Below, piece after piece: positions 22,690-35,507 of a stretch of 64,000 bases of DNA. This DNA is from Diogma glabrata. Lineage: Eukaryota > Arthropoda > Insecta > Diptera > Cylindrotomidae. A program made the position numbers and the translations under genes. The stretch's first letter is position 1. The number at the start of each line of letters is the position of its first letter. The stretch covers positions 158,048,694 through 158,112,693 of the forward strand of contig OY856188.1 in assembly GCA_963693315.1 (NCBI GenBank), written 5' to 3'. The notes below the pieces were generated by a model. That model searched no databases. It was given only the letters and a program-made list of their open reading frames with translations, and was not told where the DNA came from.

Positions 22690-22951
22690 TCACCAATCAA
22701 CATTTTTTCCAACTTTAATGAATTAACATAACTAAATATTATATATTATTTGCTTAACTACTTCGAATTATTTTTCTGAATTTTGCTTTCTAATTTGATA
22801 CTTCTTAATTTTTGTGAATTTATATCTTATTTTTCTTTTGTTAAATTGTTTAAGGGCGTTACAATTTTTTGTAAGATAAACTTAAATTTATATTATATAA
22901 TTAACTAAACTAAACCATTCTAAATTTTTTTATCACGTTCTCGTTTAAAAT

Positions 22952-25921
22952 TTGCTACTTCTCTTCAGAAACATGACTAGAATTGTGACTCAAAGAACAT
23001 CAAACTCATTGAACTCTGTGAACTTAACCAACGTTGTCCTTAGATCTGCTTTTAAGGATAATTTAAATCTCCTTAATTTCTGTCATTTTAATAGCCAAAG
23101 CATTTATACCAAAGCCACTAATAAAATCGATGAAGTTCGGAATATTCTGAAGGATGCACCACTTATTGCAATAGGTGTATCTGAAACATGGTTAAAACCT
23201 TATATAAATAATAAACTTGTGGAAATACAAGGATTTAATATGTTTCGCAATGATCGAATCAAGCGTAGAGGCGGAGGTGTAGCCGTTTATATTCGGAAAG
23301 GAATAAAGTGTTTTGTCGTAGGAAAATCAGTGGAAATATCTGGAACGGGTTTGAGCTGTAAGCAAACTTTAAGTTTACATGAATATTGCGTTTCTGGAAT
23401 AGAGTTTATTTTCCTTGAAATTCATATATCAAACCGGAAAATTCTTTTTGGCGTTGTTTATAACCCAGATAGTAAAAAATTTAACACTAGAACCGGTCTC
23501 AATAGTATTCTTGATAACTTATTGCCCCAATATAATGATATGATTATTACTGGTGACTTTAACACCAATTTACTTATGTCCACTCCTATATCTAATGACT
23601 TCACTGATCTCTTGATTGAGTATGGGCTTGTAAATCTATCTCAAAGTGCAACACATTTCACTAAAACATCATCATCATTGCTTGATCTTGTCATTGTAAA
23701 TGATACTTCAAAAATCTTAAAATATAACCAAGTTGATGTTCCTGGTATTTCTAAGCATGATATGGTTTTTGGTACCTACAATGTTGAAGTTACTCAGACT
23801 AGCAATAATTACAGTTTTCGAGATTATAGAAATATCAACATGGATGATGTCGTTTATAAAATATTATCACAACCATGGGAAAAGTTTTATAACTTAAGTA
23901 ATTCTGATGATTTGCTAAATTTCTTTAATACAACTATAAAGAAAATTTACGATCAAACTGTGCCGGTTAAAGAAGTAGTTATTAAAACGGAAATAAACCC
24001 TTGGTTCAATGATTCTATTCGGGTAGCTATGGCTCTTAGAGACAATGCCTATCGAATATGGATCAGGACGAGAGATCAGGAAAATTTCAATACATTCAAA
24101 TCGCTACGAAATAGAGTTAATTTCTTATCTAAATGTGCTAAGAAAGATTATATGGAAAAATTCATTAATCCAAATTTGCCAGCGAAAGAACTTTGGAAAC
24201 GAATCAAAGGGACTGGAATTAGATCTCATGACCGGCAACATATTTCTTGCTCTCCAAATGATATTAATACACAGTTTGCTTCAAATTGTGTTAATAGTAC
24301 AATACAAATTGACTCAGATACGTACACACCTAATAACAATTTACCCAGCAATAATTTGCCTAAAAATAGCTTTTCATTTTACAATGTTTGCACGCTTGAT
24401 ACGGTTAATGCTATCAAATCCATTAAATCCAACGCTATAGGCTTTGATGAAATTCCTCTTAAATTTATAAAACTTTGTCTACCCATAGTTGCGCCTTTCA
24501 TAACCCATATTTTTAATTTCATACTCACTACATCCCAATTTCCTAGCATCTGGAAAGTAGCCAAGATCATCCCTATTCCTAAAAAATCAAATCCAAAATC
24601 TGTAAAAGATCTCAGGCCAATTAGTATCTTGTGTGCTCTCTCTAAAGCTTTTGAGATTATTGTTAAAAACCAAATTGATGAACACATCAAACGCTATAAG
24701 CTGATGTCGACCTTTCAATCTGGTTTCCGTAAAGGGCATAGTACGCAAACAGCACTTTTAAAGGTTGCAGACGATATTATAATGTCACTGTATAAGAAAA
24801 AAGTCTCTATTCTAGTTTTACTAGATTTTTCTAAGGCGTTTGATATGGTAAATCATAAAATATTACTAAAAAAACTGTCTGATAAATTTAATTTTACCTC
24901 GAGTGCTCTACGTCTTATATCATCCTATTTACATAAGCGTTGTCAAAGTGTTACGTTGGACAATCTAATTTCCGATTTCTTATATATTAGTTCAGGTGTT
25001 CCTCAAAGTTCTGTGCTGGGTCGCCTGCTTTTTTCAATATATATTAATGACTTGCCATTGGTATTAAAATTTTGTAAAATACATTTATATGCTGATGATG
25101 TTCAAATTTACGCCTTCGGACTAGCGAATAATATACCGAGTATTGTCTCTAAAATTAACCAGGATTTGGAAAGCATATTAGAGTGGGCGTATCGCAATGA
25201 TTTAGCTCTAAACGCTTGTAAAACTGTATCTATACTATTTAGTATAACAAATAATCACTACCACAGAACACATGCTCCATCTATTCGACTGGGTAATAAA
25301 TTGATTCCGTTTTCTGAATCTTCACGGAATCTGGGTGTAATTTTTGACTCACAATTAAATTGGAACGTGCAAGTCTCCTCAATTTGTTCTAAAGTTTATT
25401 CTTGTCTACAGAGTCTATGGCCGTCTTCATCTTTCACAACGATTAGTCTTAGGAAAAAATTGTTTAAATCACTAATACTGCCACAATTTACCTATTGTTC
25501 ATCACTTCTTGGTAACCTTAGCGCAGGCGGTTTTTGCAAGTTACATAGGGCTTTCAACGCTTGCATTCGATATGTCTTCCATTTGTCTCGTTTTTGTTCT
25601 CTTTAACGCTTTAAAACATCTCTTCTTGGTTGTTCTTTGAAGTGCTATCTAAATTACCTTCTATGTGTATCAATATATAAGTTAATTACCACCAAAACCC
25701 CTAATTATTTATATGATAAGTTAAATCTTAGGCATCGAAGAAGTTCAAGGCTAAACCATGTTACACTACCTATAAACCGTACCACTATAAAAAATAAATC
25801 ATTTTTTGTTTATGGGTTGTCTCTTTTCAATAAACTCTCTCCAGATATACGGGCTGCTACATCGTTGAAACAATTTAAGGATAAGTGCTTTGATGTTCTT
25901 TGTCGCATGGAAGAGATATAG
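22952..25921 (+). pseudogene. Element F ORF2: endonuclease and reverse transcriptase, one premature stop
   Basis: One continuous frame of about 990 codons interrupted by a single TAA at 25604-25606. The endonuclease starts near residue 45 (NFCHFNSQSI), with SETWL, GGGVAVYIRKG, TGDFNTNL and SKHDMVFG. The RT has VKDLRPISILCALSKAFE, FQSGFRKGHSTQTALL, LLDFSKAFDMVNH and the catalytic YADD (25088-25099). GVPQGSVLGP is here GVPQSSVLGR, so two conserved residues differ. Sequence after the stop (25637-25921) continues the C-terminal domain in the same frame (NYLYDKLNLRHRRSSR). Reverse transcribes the element by target-primed synthesis in related families. Several ATG codons exist, and the first in this frame was chosen. 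Confidence 0.85.
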
Positions 25922-26199
25922 CTTTAAAAAAAAAAAGAAGCAAAAATTTTTTTTTTTGAACGTTTAATGATGTCTTTGTTGTTTATATGTAAGTGAATCC
26001 CATATAAAATAAATTTTTTTTTTTTTTTAATTAAGTTAATTGAACTATAGTAAGCTTACTTTAAATGAATTAGTATTATACTATGGAAATTTTATCAAAT
26101 TGTTCTTTATAATAATTTCTACATATATGTACACCAAAAAAGGCTAGGCCTTATGTATATATAATTTTTAATTTAATAAATAAATAAATAAATAATAAT

Positions 26200-26836
26200 T
26201 TACGAAAATGAGATGAGGTAAATAGAAATGAGAAGGTAATCTATAGGTAATTAATTTTGATGTTTTAAAGCGATCAGTTTTGTGTTTTGTTTTGATAATG
26301 ATTATTTGTTTCTTATTATTTAAACTATAATTATGGTATAGGTTACATAATTGTATGTACAATCATCTTCCATTTATCTCGTTTCAACGCTATTTGACTT
26401 TAGTTTTCCTGTGGGAACGTCTTGATAGTTACGTTGTCAAGCCAGAGTTGCCCCTGTTTTTCTCTCCACCGAACACCGACTGGTTAATGGGTCACTTTTT
26501 GATTGTTCTTTCTAATGTGGTTAAATTTCTAACGCGATTAATTTAATGAATCTGATAACATCGCAGTCTCCAATTTTTTGTGATTCATTTCACGTTTCAT
26601 TCAGATTCTATTCTGACTTTTTAAGCAACTTTACATGTATCATAATATATTGGTATGACATTCCTCTCGAATGTTGATAGGTTTGATAGGATTTGGTTGA
26701 TATGTAGAAAGCTCTGTTTGCGGTAGAGGCATGGGGTGTGCATGCCGTTTGACGTTGTTATAAAAAATATAACGTTTTTGCACTTGTGCTACTGTGTAGT
26801 CGCTAGTATCTATGGTTCCGGAAGATATTTTCCTGT
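26200..26836. other. Unassigned sequence downstream of element F
   Basis: No gene recognised. 26355-26400 has a short resemblance to the F ORF2 segment around CTTCCATTTGTCTCG, too short to call. Confidence 0.35.
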
Positions 26837-27832
26837 GGTGCTATTTTAAAAACTTAAAGTATACTTTATAGTCGAAATTGTGTACAATTACAAAAAATTG
26901 ATATTCTAGGTAACACAAACACGACTACTTTTTAATCATTTTGTAACTACTGAGTAAAAACCAATCGTAATGAAAAAAGTATGCTTTTAGTTAGCTGTCA
27001 GTGTTAAAATATTAACTAGAATTTTGGATGAAATTCAGCATATTTTGAACTATTTTCACCAAAAAACAGCAAACAAATTATTTTAAAATAAAAACTACAT
27101 TTTTTCGGCAAACGTTTAAATTTTTTATAAATATGAAAATAATACATCAAACTTTTTACAAATATGAATTTCTATCGTCATAATTACTTCCAAAAAAGAG
27201 AAAAAAAACATTTAAATTTGTTTTATCAAAGCAGCCTTTTCAAAATTTCATAATCCAATAGAAATAGTTTGTTATTTTGTTGTCATAGTTATACAATATG
27301 TTTGAAAAGATAACAAACTAACAAATAACAAATGTTACTTTACAGCCTCCGTATTATAAAATAAGAATGGCGTTATTTTTGCTGTCGCAGGCTAAAAATT
27401 AATACTTTAGCTAACTCCCTAGCGGCAGTAAAGTTAAACAGCCGTTTGCTGAAAAAATATTTTTCTTAATTTTTTTTAGCATTGTTGTAGCCATCAACAA
27501 AGAAAATTTCAAAAATATGCCGTTTGTAAACGACAAATTATGCATTTAAAATATTAATTAAATAAGTAGAAAATTGATTGATTAATTAAAATAAATAATT
27601 GTTTTTATAAACAAATGTTGTAGTTTTCAAATTAAATTCATTTTATATCTTTCATTTTATGACAAATTAAATTCAACATACTCTGGAGTTGAGTATAAAT
27701 AATCACCATAAAATCTTTTACGAAGACTCCTGAAAATACCATTTTTTAAGACCTTCGTTAAAAACCATTCGTTATTTGTCGTCGTAATTATAAAGTATAC
27801 GTGTGATTACGATCGGTTTTGAAAATAGCACC
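26837..27832. mobile_element. TIR element of about 1 kb
   Basis: GGTGCTATTTTAAAAAC followed by AAGTATACTTTATAGTCG at the left end; the inverse of GGGTGCTATTTTCAAAACC and GTATACTTTATAATTACG at the right end. Interior A/T-rich without coding sequence; contains an inner pair of TAGTTAGCTGTC-like words and a GTTTGTTATTTTGTTG hairpin. Target duplication not clear. Confidence 0.5.
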
Positions 27833-27964
27833 CCTGGATGCTAGGATTGTAAGGTAGGATTTAGTTTTACCGCTTTTGATGAATAAATGAAGTCGTTTAG
27901 ATTTCTTAAAAATGGTTTAAGATTTCTTAAAAATGACTATTATTAAGACTTTTACTGCATTTAT

Positions 27965-28174
27965 AGCGACATAGCAAATTAGAAGATGTAATATAAATCT
28001 GTGCTGTAAACACTTTTTATTTTAAAATCTTGCAAATAATTTGATATCTAGGCTTACTACAATTACAAACGATTCAAATACTTACGATTCAAATTACAAT
28101 CCACGTTTTAAACTCATATTAAATATGCTAAGATGCAAATTATAATATACTATCTACTAATTTGCTATGTCGCT
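27965..28174. mobile_element. Short MITE (about 210 bp)
   Basis: AGCGACATAGCAAATTAG at 27965 and its exact inverse ending 28174. No coding capacity. Flanked by TAT and GTA, so the target duplication is uncertain. Confidence 0.7.
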
Positions 28175-30479
28175 GTAATGCGGTATTTGACTAGATTTGT
28201 TAAAGGCGACGTTTTATGTCTCGATTTCACTGTAACTTATAACAAACTTAAGTCTCAAATCAAATAGCGCTGACTATTATTGATGCTATAACAAAATGCA
28301 CTATCAAAAGATCGAGCACTGATAATTTGATTGTTAATTCTGATGGATGTGGATTTTTGATAGAAATCTTTTATTGTATGTCGATCATTTGCAAAGCGTG
28401 TCTTAAACTTTCAACTAACCATATGTTGATTAATGTTTTCGATAAATTTCTTCATATTTTTTATTATCTTTTTCCTTCTGTTAGGCTTTTCTAGAGCCTT
28501 GATACTCAGTTGTGAACCTTACGGATACTTGATTCCATTTCGGTGTGCATTCTAAGTGTACCTTTTCCTCATATTAATTGGGCAGTAGCTTATGTTGTTT
28601 CACGCGACCATTTATAATAAACCAAACTCAAATTTCTCCTTCGGTTTAATTACTGCAGTGGTAGTAGACTAGTGTCTTTATCTGTTTCATGAATTCCAAT
28701 TCCAGCAAATCTTACTTACTATACAGGCCCTATATTTTGAGTCTATGCTTATATTTTTTTAATAGAAAGTGTTGTGTATTAGAAATTGCAACATGTGTCA
28801 CGAAGTCATGTGGCATAGAATAGAATTTAGCTATACTCATTCTGAGCAATAAATAGAAAAAGGATTTGTCTATTATTTGCAAATATAGAGATCGTGCTCC
28901 TCTCACATTAACATTGAAGTCGAACATCTTTTCATAAATTTTGGTAGCAAACATATCATTGTGTTAAATATAATTTATCGCATGATTTTATTGACCTTAC
29001 AATTTGAAATTATTTACAGTAGATCGATTATAAAGGGTAAAAAAAAAACTGTATAGGAGACCTGAACTATTCAATAGATGCAAAAATAATTTCCCTACTT
29101 AACAAATACTAAGCTTTTCATTACTAATGTAAGTCCTGCTTTTGTATCTGTGTGGATTATTGCTGTCAAGTTCGGGCAACTACTTGAGTTTACCTTCGCT
29201 CATACTTTAAACAGCATGTTGTTTTTCAGACCTGGACCTTGAAATATATTGTGTTGTTGCTACGCAACCGAACGGTGTTTTCCGTTTATTTAATGAAAAT
29301 ACCCATATAAAATTAACTGATGTTAATAAAAATTAAAAAACGTCAATTAATAGTATTCCCTATATAAATTTATTAACAAATACAATAGTATATTTAGTAA
29401 ATTATCATATTACTTAAATCAGGTTCTATTTTACTCTATTGTGTTAGGACCTGATAGTAAAAGCTAATTCGAAGACACTAAATCCAATGATGCTGTTTTT
29501 CTGGGTTGACTTGAAAAAGTATTTGTTTTTATGAAAAAAATGGAAATATTTTTTCGAGCTAACAGACCTAGTTGCACTATTACCACCATAGGGTTTAGCG
29601 AAGCCTGATTAGGCTTTCCTCATGACCGTCTTGACGAATTTAGTAATTAATAAAACAAATTCCATGCAAACAACTTAGTTTCTAAAACACAGTTATTGCT
29701 TTGGGTTTTATGAATTTAAGGAGATCGTTAAAGGAATATATACATATAATATAATATTACTAGTTCATAATATAAAAAAAAGTCATTCCTAAAATTTAAA
29801 AAAAAAACTGCTCAGCATATGTTAAAGCTCTTGAATTAAAAAATATTTGAAATAGTTTTCAGTATATCAAAATTTTAGTTTACAACTGGCAGATCCCTTA
29901 TTTTTCTAAAATATTATGAATAAAAAAATGTATGTCAATGAACTTGATCATGTAAAGAAATACGATTTATTTATTTAAGCAAAAATAAAAAAAGGAGTTT
30001 GCTTTTGAATATGAAAGAATTTTAAAAGAAAAGAGAAAAGGTAATAAAAAACTAAAACTAATGCAGCTTTTATACAGAAAAAAGCAACAAAAATTAAATT
30101 TTTATAATTTCTTGTTGCCAGAAAAGAAAAACCACTATTTCAATCGCAAGTGTTGTGTTGTCTCTACACTAATTGACTAGCAGAGCCATAGCTCGATCGT
30201 AGCGGCGAAAACTTTAGTAATATTATCTTAATATACTTAATCAATGGTGGAACTATTACAGATTGATCTTTCCAATCTTATTTCATTTGTTCCAATGCTT
30301 CTTTTGAATCTTTAAACTTATTTCTTGCCATTTATTTCTTGCCTAAAATAAATAAAATGATACGGTTTCGCTTTGCTTACAACCCACATTACATTCATTT
30401 TACCTGATTTAATTTATTTTACCTGATTTTTCAATTCACCAATTAATTTCACTTAAAATAAAAATTTTTGTAAACAAAA
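28175..30479. other. A/T-rich stretch, no gene recognised
   Basis: About 2.3 kb. A minus-strand open frame at 28730-28954 (74 codons, with NVNVRGARSLYLQIIDKSFF) is unlike anything I recognise. No splice-supported exon, RNA gene or complete element was found. Confidence 0.35.
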
Positions 30480-30717
30480 AGTGAGGTTAACAATAGGAAT
30501 TTTGTAAACAAATAATTTAACTTGTCCTATTTTGGTTGAAATAAAATTTGGTTAAATAATTATTAAAATATTGTTTAAATAGTAGAGAAATCTAAATTTG
30601 ACGAAAACTTAACGAAAATGCTGCCAGGTGGAAAAATATGTTTTGGAGAATTGTTAAAAAAGTTTTAAAAATAGGTTAAAATTTGATTTAAAAGATGTTA
30701 AAACCGATCAGAATCGA
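30480..30717 (+). repeat. 3' end of repeat family X
   Basis: Similar to the hairpin arm at 31262-31432: shares AACGAAAATGCTGCCAG, TTTGGAGAATT and the terminus AAAACCGATCAGAATCGACC. Its right end abuts the hairpin element that begins at 30718. Confidence 0.6.
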
Positions 30718-32067
30718 CCCCCTGATCGGTTTTGTCAATTTTTTGTCTGAAGTTAGACAAAAATTTGACAAAAGGAAAATTTTTCTCTTCTTGATTCGGC
30801 AATAAAAAAACTAAACGAAAAACGTGTGTCTGAAATAATAACACACAGTTTAAATGTTTTGACGTTTAGTTATTTAATAACATTTTGACAAAAACAAAAT
30901 AAATATCTGCTTAAAACACCGTTTTCTTATAAAATAATCAAATTTATAAAAAATTAATATTTAAATAGTATTATAATAATAAAATAAATATATATAATTG
31001 TAATTCATGCCATTTTCTTAGAACTTTATTTAAAATAATTTTATTAAAATTTAATGCACAAAAAACCGATTTTTCGATACAATATATATTTTTAAGGTTT
31101 AACAAAACTTCAAAATAATTTTATTAAAATTTAACACAAAACAACGATTTTTCGATACAAGATTTTATAGTTTTAAGGTAAACAAAACTTTATTTAAAAT
31201 AATTTTACTAAAATCTAATACAAAACAAAACAATTTTATTGATACAAGTACGAGATATTATAGTTTTAAAGGTAAACAAAATTTTTGTCATATCCTATTT
31301 TGGAATTGACAAAAATTTGAGAAAAATTGGAGAGAAATCCACATTTAACGAAAATGCTGCCAGATTGAAAAATACTTTTTGGAGAATTAGACAAAGTATT
31401 GAGATAAAATTGACAAAACCGATCAGAATCGACCGCAGATCGGTTTTGTCAGTTTTATCTCAATACTTTGTCTAAACTTTGTCTAATTCTCCAAAAGTAT
31501 TCTTTCAATCTGGCAGCATTTTCGTTAAGTTTTCTTTAAATGTGGATTTCTCTCCAATTTTTCTCAAATTTTTGTCAATACTAAAACAGGATATGACAAA
31601 AATTTTGTTTCCTTTAAAACTATAATATCTCGTACTTGTATCAATAAAATTGTTTTGTTTTGTGTTAGATTTTAGTAAAATTATTTTAAATAAAGTTTTG
31701 TTTACCGTAAAACTATAAAATCATGTATCGAAATTAAATTTATTAAATTTTAATAAAATTATTTTGAAGTTTTGTTAAACTTTAAAACTATATATTGTAT
31801 CGAAAAATCGGTTTTTTGTGCATTAAATTTTAATAAAACTATTTTAAATAAAGTTCTAAAAATGGCATGAATTACAATTATATATATTTATTTTATTTTT
31901 ATAATACTACTTAGATATTAGTTTTTTATAAATTTGATTATTTTTATAAGAAAACGGTGTTTTAAGCAGATATTTATTTTGTTTTTGTCAAAATATTATT
32001 AAATAACTAAACGTCAAAACATTTAAATTGTGTGTTATTATTTCAGACACACGTTTTTCGTTTAGTT

Positions 32068-33619
32068 CATGGTAAAATGAAAATAAGGTATTCTCACTAG
32101 AGTGACAGCGATGCCATTTTGATTTTGATTGACGTCACTCAGAGTTTTATATAATACGTTTGTTGTTATTATCAATGAGAAAAGCTATTGTTTTTAAATT
32201 AAAAATATATTTAGTATGATTTATAAATTAATTTATTAGTTAATGAAATGATTGAAATTAATTAATGAACTTTAGTTTTTGTTTTACTATTAAAACATAT
32301 ACAAATTTAAATGCCGAACTACGTTAAAACCAAAAGTTTTCAACAAATGTAAAAAATCATACTCAAAACATAAGGTTTTTTAATTTCCAGAAAAATAAAT
32401 CAATTTGTGGTGGATAGAATCATGTGGAAAAAGAAAATGTTCGTATTTATTATAAGATAATTTGTTCCTTACACTTCACTGAAAATGATTGGACTTTAAA
32501 AGACAAACTTTTAAATACTCTAATGAGTAAAAGATCGTTGAATTGATCGTTGAAAGTGGAACCTTATCTTAGAACATACAAGGAAGTGGTTACTTCCAAT
32601 ATTTGCACATATAAAGGAACGGTTTAAAATCGGTTTAAAAACATAAGTCTGCTTATGAATCGATCAATGCGAAAAGAAAGTACTGGCAATTCTCAAATTA
32701 TTTGATAATGCAAACTCAGTGATTCTCTCACCATTATCATTGTTGGTGTTGATTTCATAACCTCCTCTAGTGCTATGTAGAAAATATTGACGGTCTTAGC
32801 TTCAGTAGGTGCATGCAAGGCAATAAGAGAAATATTGTTTTATGTACCGCGTACCCCTAAGTAGCAAATCTTCTCATTGACCAGGATGAATTTCAACACG
32901 GCTTCTTGTATGCGTGCACCAACAATGAAACCAGTACTAAATTCATTTCGAGAAGAATGACCACTACTGCATAAAGAGTGACTATTCGAGTTTTGTTTTC
33001 CGATTATTGGCTGTCTAATTTCTTGCAGAGAAATGATATCCATCCTATGCCTCTCAGTCTCTGTTTCTAGGCTTATTAAAGCATCACGAGCGATCAGGCT
33101 GCACACGTTTCACGTTCCAATTCGGTAGTTTGGTTCTTTCTCACGTCCAGGTAAAACTTTTGTTGTTTTGTTAGTGTCTGGTATTCTTTTTTTGGTTATC
33201 AAATTTAACAAAGTTTTTTTTTCGGAGTGATGGTATTAACCTCAGTCCCAACCCAAATTTTCGTTAATGGTTCTGTTATGATTATAAGAAGTTTTAAGAC
33301 GCCAATTCGCGGTGATGTAGCGTAATAAACTAAGCAGTTTTTCTCTGCTTGTCTCCGATACACCAACCTAATTCTGTCTGCATTACCCCTGCAGCATGGC
33401 GTGGGCGTCGAATTTCCTACCCTGCAAAATGTTCTTTAGAGTTAGAAAACTTAATAAACAAATTGTTAATGAAAAAAATAAGGAAAACCATAACGTAAAA
33501 ATTATGTTTTCTCTAATTTTCAAATTAAAACATTTTTTGTTTCTTTATATTTACGCCGGATGACGTCACACAAAATTTTCGTTTAGCTGTCAAGAATACC
33601 TTATATTCGTTATACCATG
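32068..33619 (+). mobile_element. P-element-like transposon, non-autonomous, with THAP remnant
   Basis: Left end CATGGTAAAATGAAAATAAG, right end the inverse of CATGGTATAACGAATATAAG, both continuing GTATTCT. An exact 8-bp duplication GTTTAGTT flanks it (32060-32067, 33620-33627), and the empty site is readable in the opposite hairpin arm (30820-30850). P elements have 8-bp duplications and CATGATGAAATAACATAAGG-type ends, closely similar. Inside, TGACAGC and TGACGTCA are repeated inverted near both ends. The plus strand at about 32461-32560 reads ICSLHFTENDWTLKDKLLN, the C-terminal zinc-binding half of a THAP domain, the DNA-binding domain of P transposase. The rest of the transposase is missing or destroyed. 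Confidence 0.75.
32700..33420 (-). pseudogene. RTE-type endonuclease fragment
   Basis: Minus-strand reading from about 33140 gives PNYRIGT, stop (Trp in the family), NVCSLIARDALISL, then ETERHRMDIISLQEIRQP, GFIVGARIQEAVLKFIL, ICYLGVRG and, after another break, ISLIALHAPTEAKT. This is the order of the AP-endonuclease domain of RTE-type non-LTR elements and the related CFDP2 proteins (WNVR-L, LQE-RW, HAPTE). It lies inside the P-like element and is interrupted by stops. Confidence 0.65.
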
Positions 33620-33682
33620 GTTTAGTTTTTTTTATTGCCCAATCAAGAAAAGGCAAATTTTTCTTTTGTCTAACAATATGCT

Positions 33683-34202
33683 CAGTATTCTGCTCGAGCG
33701 AAGCTAAATTTTAACAAGGTCTCCACAAAAATACAGATAAAACTGAAGCTAAAAATGTATGTAGACATTTGTGTAGAGATAAGTTTTGACAGTTGTCTGA
33801 CATTTTAGCCATTAACCCATTTTCAGTCTTTTTTTCCTTTTAATTAAATATTCGGCTTCAAAATACATTTTGAAAACTAAAGAGGATAATTTTTTTTACA
33901 AACGCACATTTACTTGAAACACAAAATTACTTTAAACGCACAATTACTAAATACAATAAAAATGTCAAAATCTAGCGTTCAATTTAATGTCTCGTGCATT
34001 TAATTTGCTGCGAAAACTGTGGAGACATTGTAGTAGAGCCATCTATATTACAATGCGCAAACTATCATTTTGAAATTATTTCCGCGTCGTGCAGCATACT
34101 GATCAGCGAACTCATTAGCAAAATTTTTTATTTTATTTTTTAAGAGCTAAATTTCACGTCAAATTTATATGAAATTTTTAGCTTCGCTCGAGCAGGATAC
34201 TG
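33683..34202. mobile_element. TIR element (520 bp), CAGTATTCTGCTCGAGCGAAG ends
   Basis: CAGTATTCTGCTCGAGCGAA at 33683 and its near-exact inverse ending CTG at 34202. TGCT flanks both sides (33679-33682, 34203-34206), giving a possible 4-bp duplication. CAG/CTG ends suggest hAT, which would require 8 bp, so superfamily is left open. It sits in the right arm of the family X hairpin. Confidence 0.6.
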
Positions 34203-34597
34203 TGCTTTAGACAAAAAATTGATAAAACCGATCAGAATCGAGCCCCTGCTGATTTCTTAAATCAAAAATATTTCAAATTCCGTACACATCCTCTTCACGT
34301 GACAAATATCATGCCAATGATATTGATATAAATGCAACAGAAATATCAAAGATGGCTGTTGGTAATGGTATTACAAAATATCATACTGATATATTTTGAC
34401 AGATATAAAACATGGTTTTTGTTTTTTTGCAAAACTTTAACTATTCTTTTGTTTTCTTCCATAATTTTATTATAACTATGTGTTTATATTTAAATAATAT
34501 ATAGAATTTGCTTTGAATTTTAAATGTTTGAGGATAAACAAAATCAAATCGCCAGTTTTTTTACCATCATACTTTTTAAATTTGATACGGTGATTTA

Positions 34598-35181
34598 GGG
34601 CCATATCGACAAACCCAACTAAAATCGCAACTACAACTAAAGTGTCAGTTTTGGTATTTTTAAACCACATTAAATCATCAGTTTTAAATGTAGATTAAAG
34701 TTGTATTTGCAGATTTAGTCATGGATATCGGTGATTAAATTTACACTTACAATTGACGGTTAAAATTCGATGATAGATTTTTTTAAATCAATACGTTGTC
34801 AAATAATAGTTTATAATAAAATATTTTGAAGCATTAACATAAATATGTATTTCAATTGTGTTCTTTATAAAAATTCTAAATAATTGAAAACTCTAAATAA
34901 TTGTTAATCTTGCAAATCAATATTGTTTTGTGTTGTATTTAAGTTTTTTTTACTATAGTTACATTATTATTAATATTGCAATAAATTTTAATACATAATT
35001 ACTGATTTCTAATTATTGCTGTGTTCGAAAAATTATAGTTTTAAATTACGTTTAAAAATACCATCAAAATCTCAACTAAATTCGTAGTTTTAATGTGGTT
35101 TAAAAATACCAGTTTTGAACATCAATTTCGAAAAAACTGTACTACAACTAAAAGTTGTAGTTGCGTCTGTCGATATGGCCC
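34598..35181. mobile_element. MITE with GGGCCATATCGACA ends
   Basis: GGGCCATATCGACAAACCCA at 34598 and inverse TGTCGATATGGCCC ending 35181. Inner words GTATTTTTAAACCACATTAA are also repeated inverted near both ends. The interior shares about 115 bp with 17255-17370. No coding sequence. Confidence 0.7.
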
Positions 35182-35507
35182 GTAGAGTCTTATTAATTAG
35201 GTATGACATATGCATTTCAGGGAAAAGCGTCTTCGTTTTTTTTTCTATGATGCCTCTTTTTTCATCAACCAATAAAATATAATATTTTAATTCTAATAAA
35301 TCCATAAATCAATTTAATAAATCCTTTTTAAAGTTATTTTATTAAATGTTAGTTATTTTATTGTATATATTATATAAATCACAATAATTACCTCCTCAAA
35401 ATAAAACAATTCATGTTTATATAAAACGTTTATTTTTTAAATTTTCATTGTTGATATTAGTAATTCGTGTTTTTTTTATTACTCCAAGCTAACTCCGTGA
35501 AACCTGT

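Larger units (their letters stand above)
21000..26195 (+). mobile_element. Family F non-LTR retrotransposon (CR1/Jockey group), nearly full length
   Basis: Two-ORF element: ORF1 at 21440-22689, ORF2 at 22952-25921, then a 3' UTR and a (TAAA)n/(AAT)n tail at about 26172-26195. The 5' boundary is not defined and is placed loosely near 21000. It carries only two evident inactivating changes (TGA at 21511 and TAA at 25604), which makes it the second best preserved element in the window. Confidence 0.8.
30718..34246. mobile_element. Large hairpin element of family X (two arms of about 0.72 kb), with nested insertions
   Basis: Left arm 30718-31426 runs from TGATCGGTTTTGTCAATTTT to AAAACCGATCAGAATCGACC. 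After a 10-base centre the right arm begins at 31437 as its reverse complement and ends ...ACCGATCAGAATCGAGCCCC at 34246. Removing the two insertions in the right arm (32068-33619 plus 8-bp duplication; 33683-34202 plus 4 bp) leaves about 729 bp, matching the left arm. Each arm carries both ends of family X, so this is two X copies tail to tail. No transposase is present. GGGGTCGATTC-type ends occur in several DNA transposon groups and I do not assign a superfamily. Confidence 0.7.

Noticed and set aside
26355..26546. 63-codon plus-strand open frame after element F
   Set aside because: No domain, no splice support and only a very short resemblance to element F.
28730..28954. 74-codon minus-strand open frame
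   Set aside because: Looks weakly protein-like, but no family, splice site or neighbouring coding sequence supports it.
30718..34246. Helitron
   Set aside because: Inverted termini and target-type flanks are present; no CTRR end hairpin or Rep/helicase sequence.
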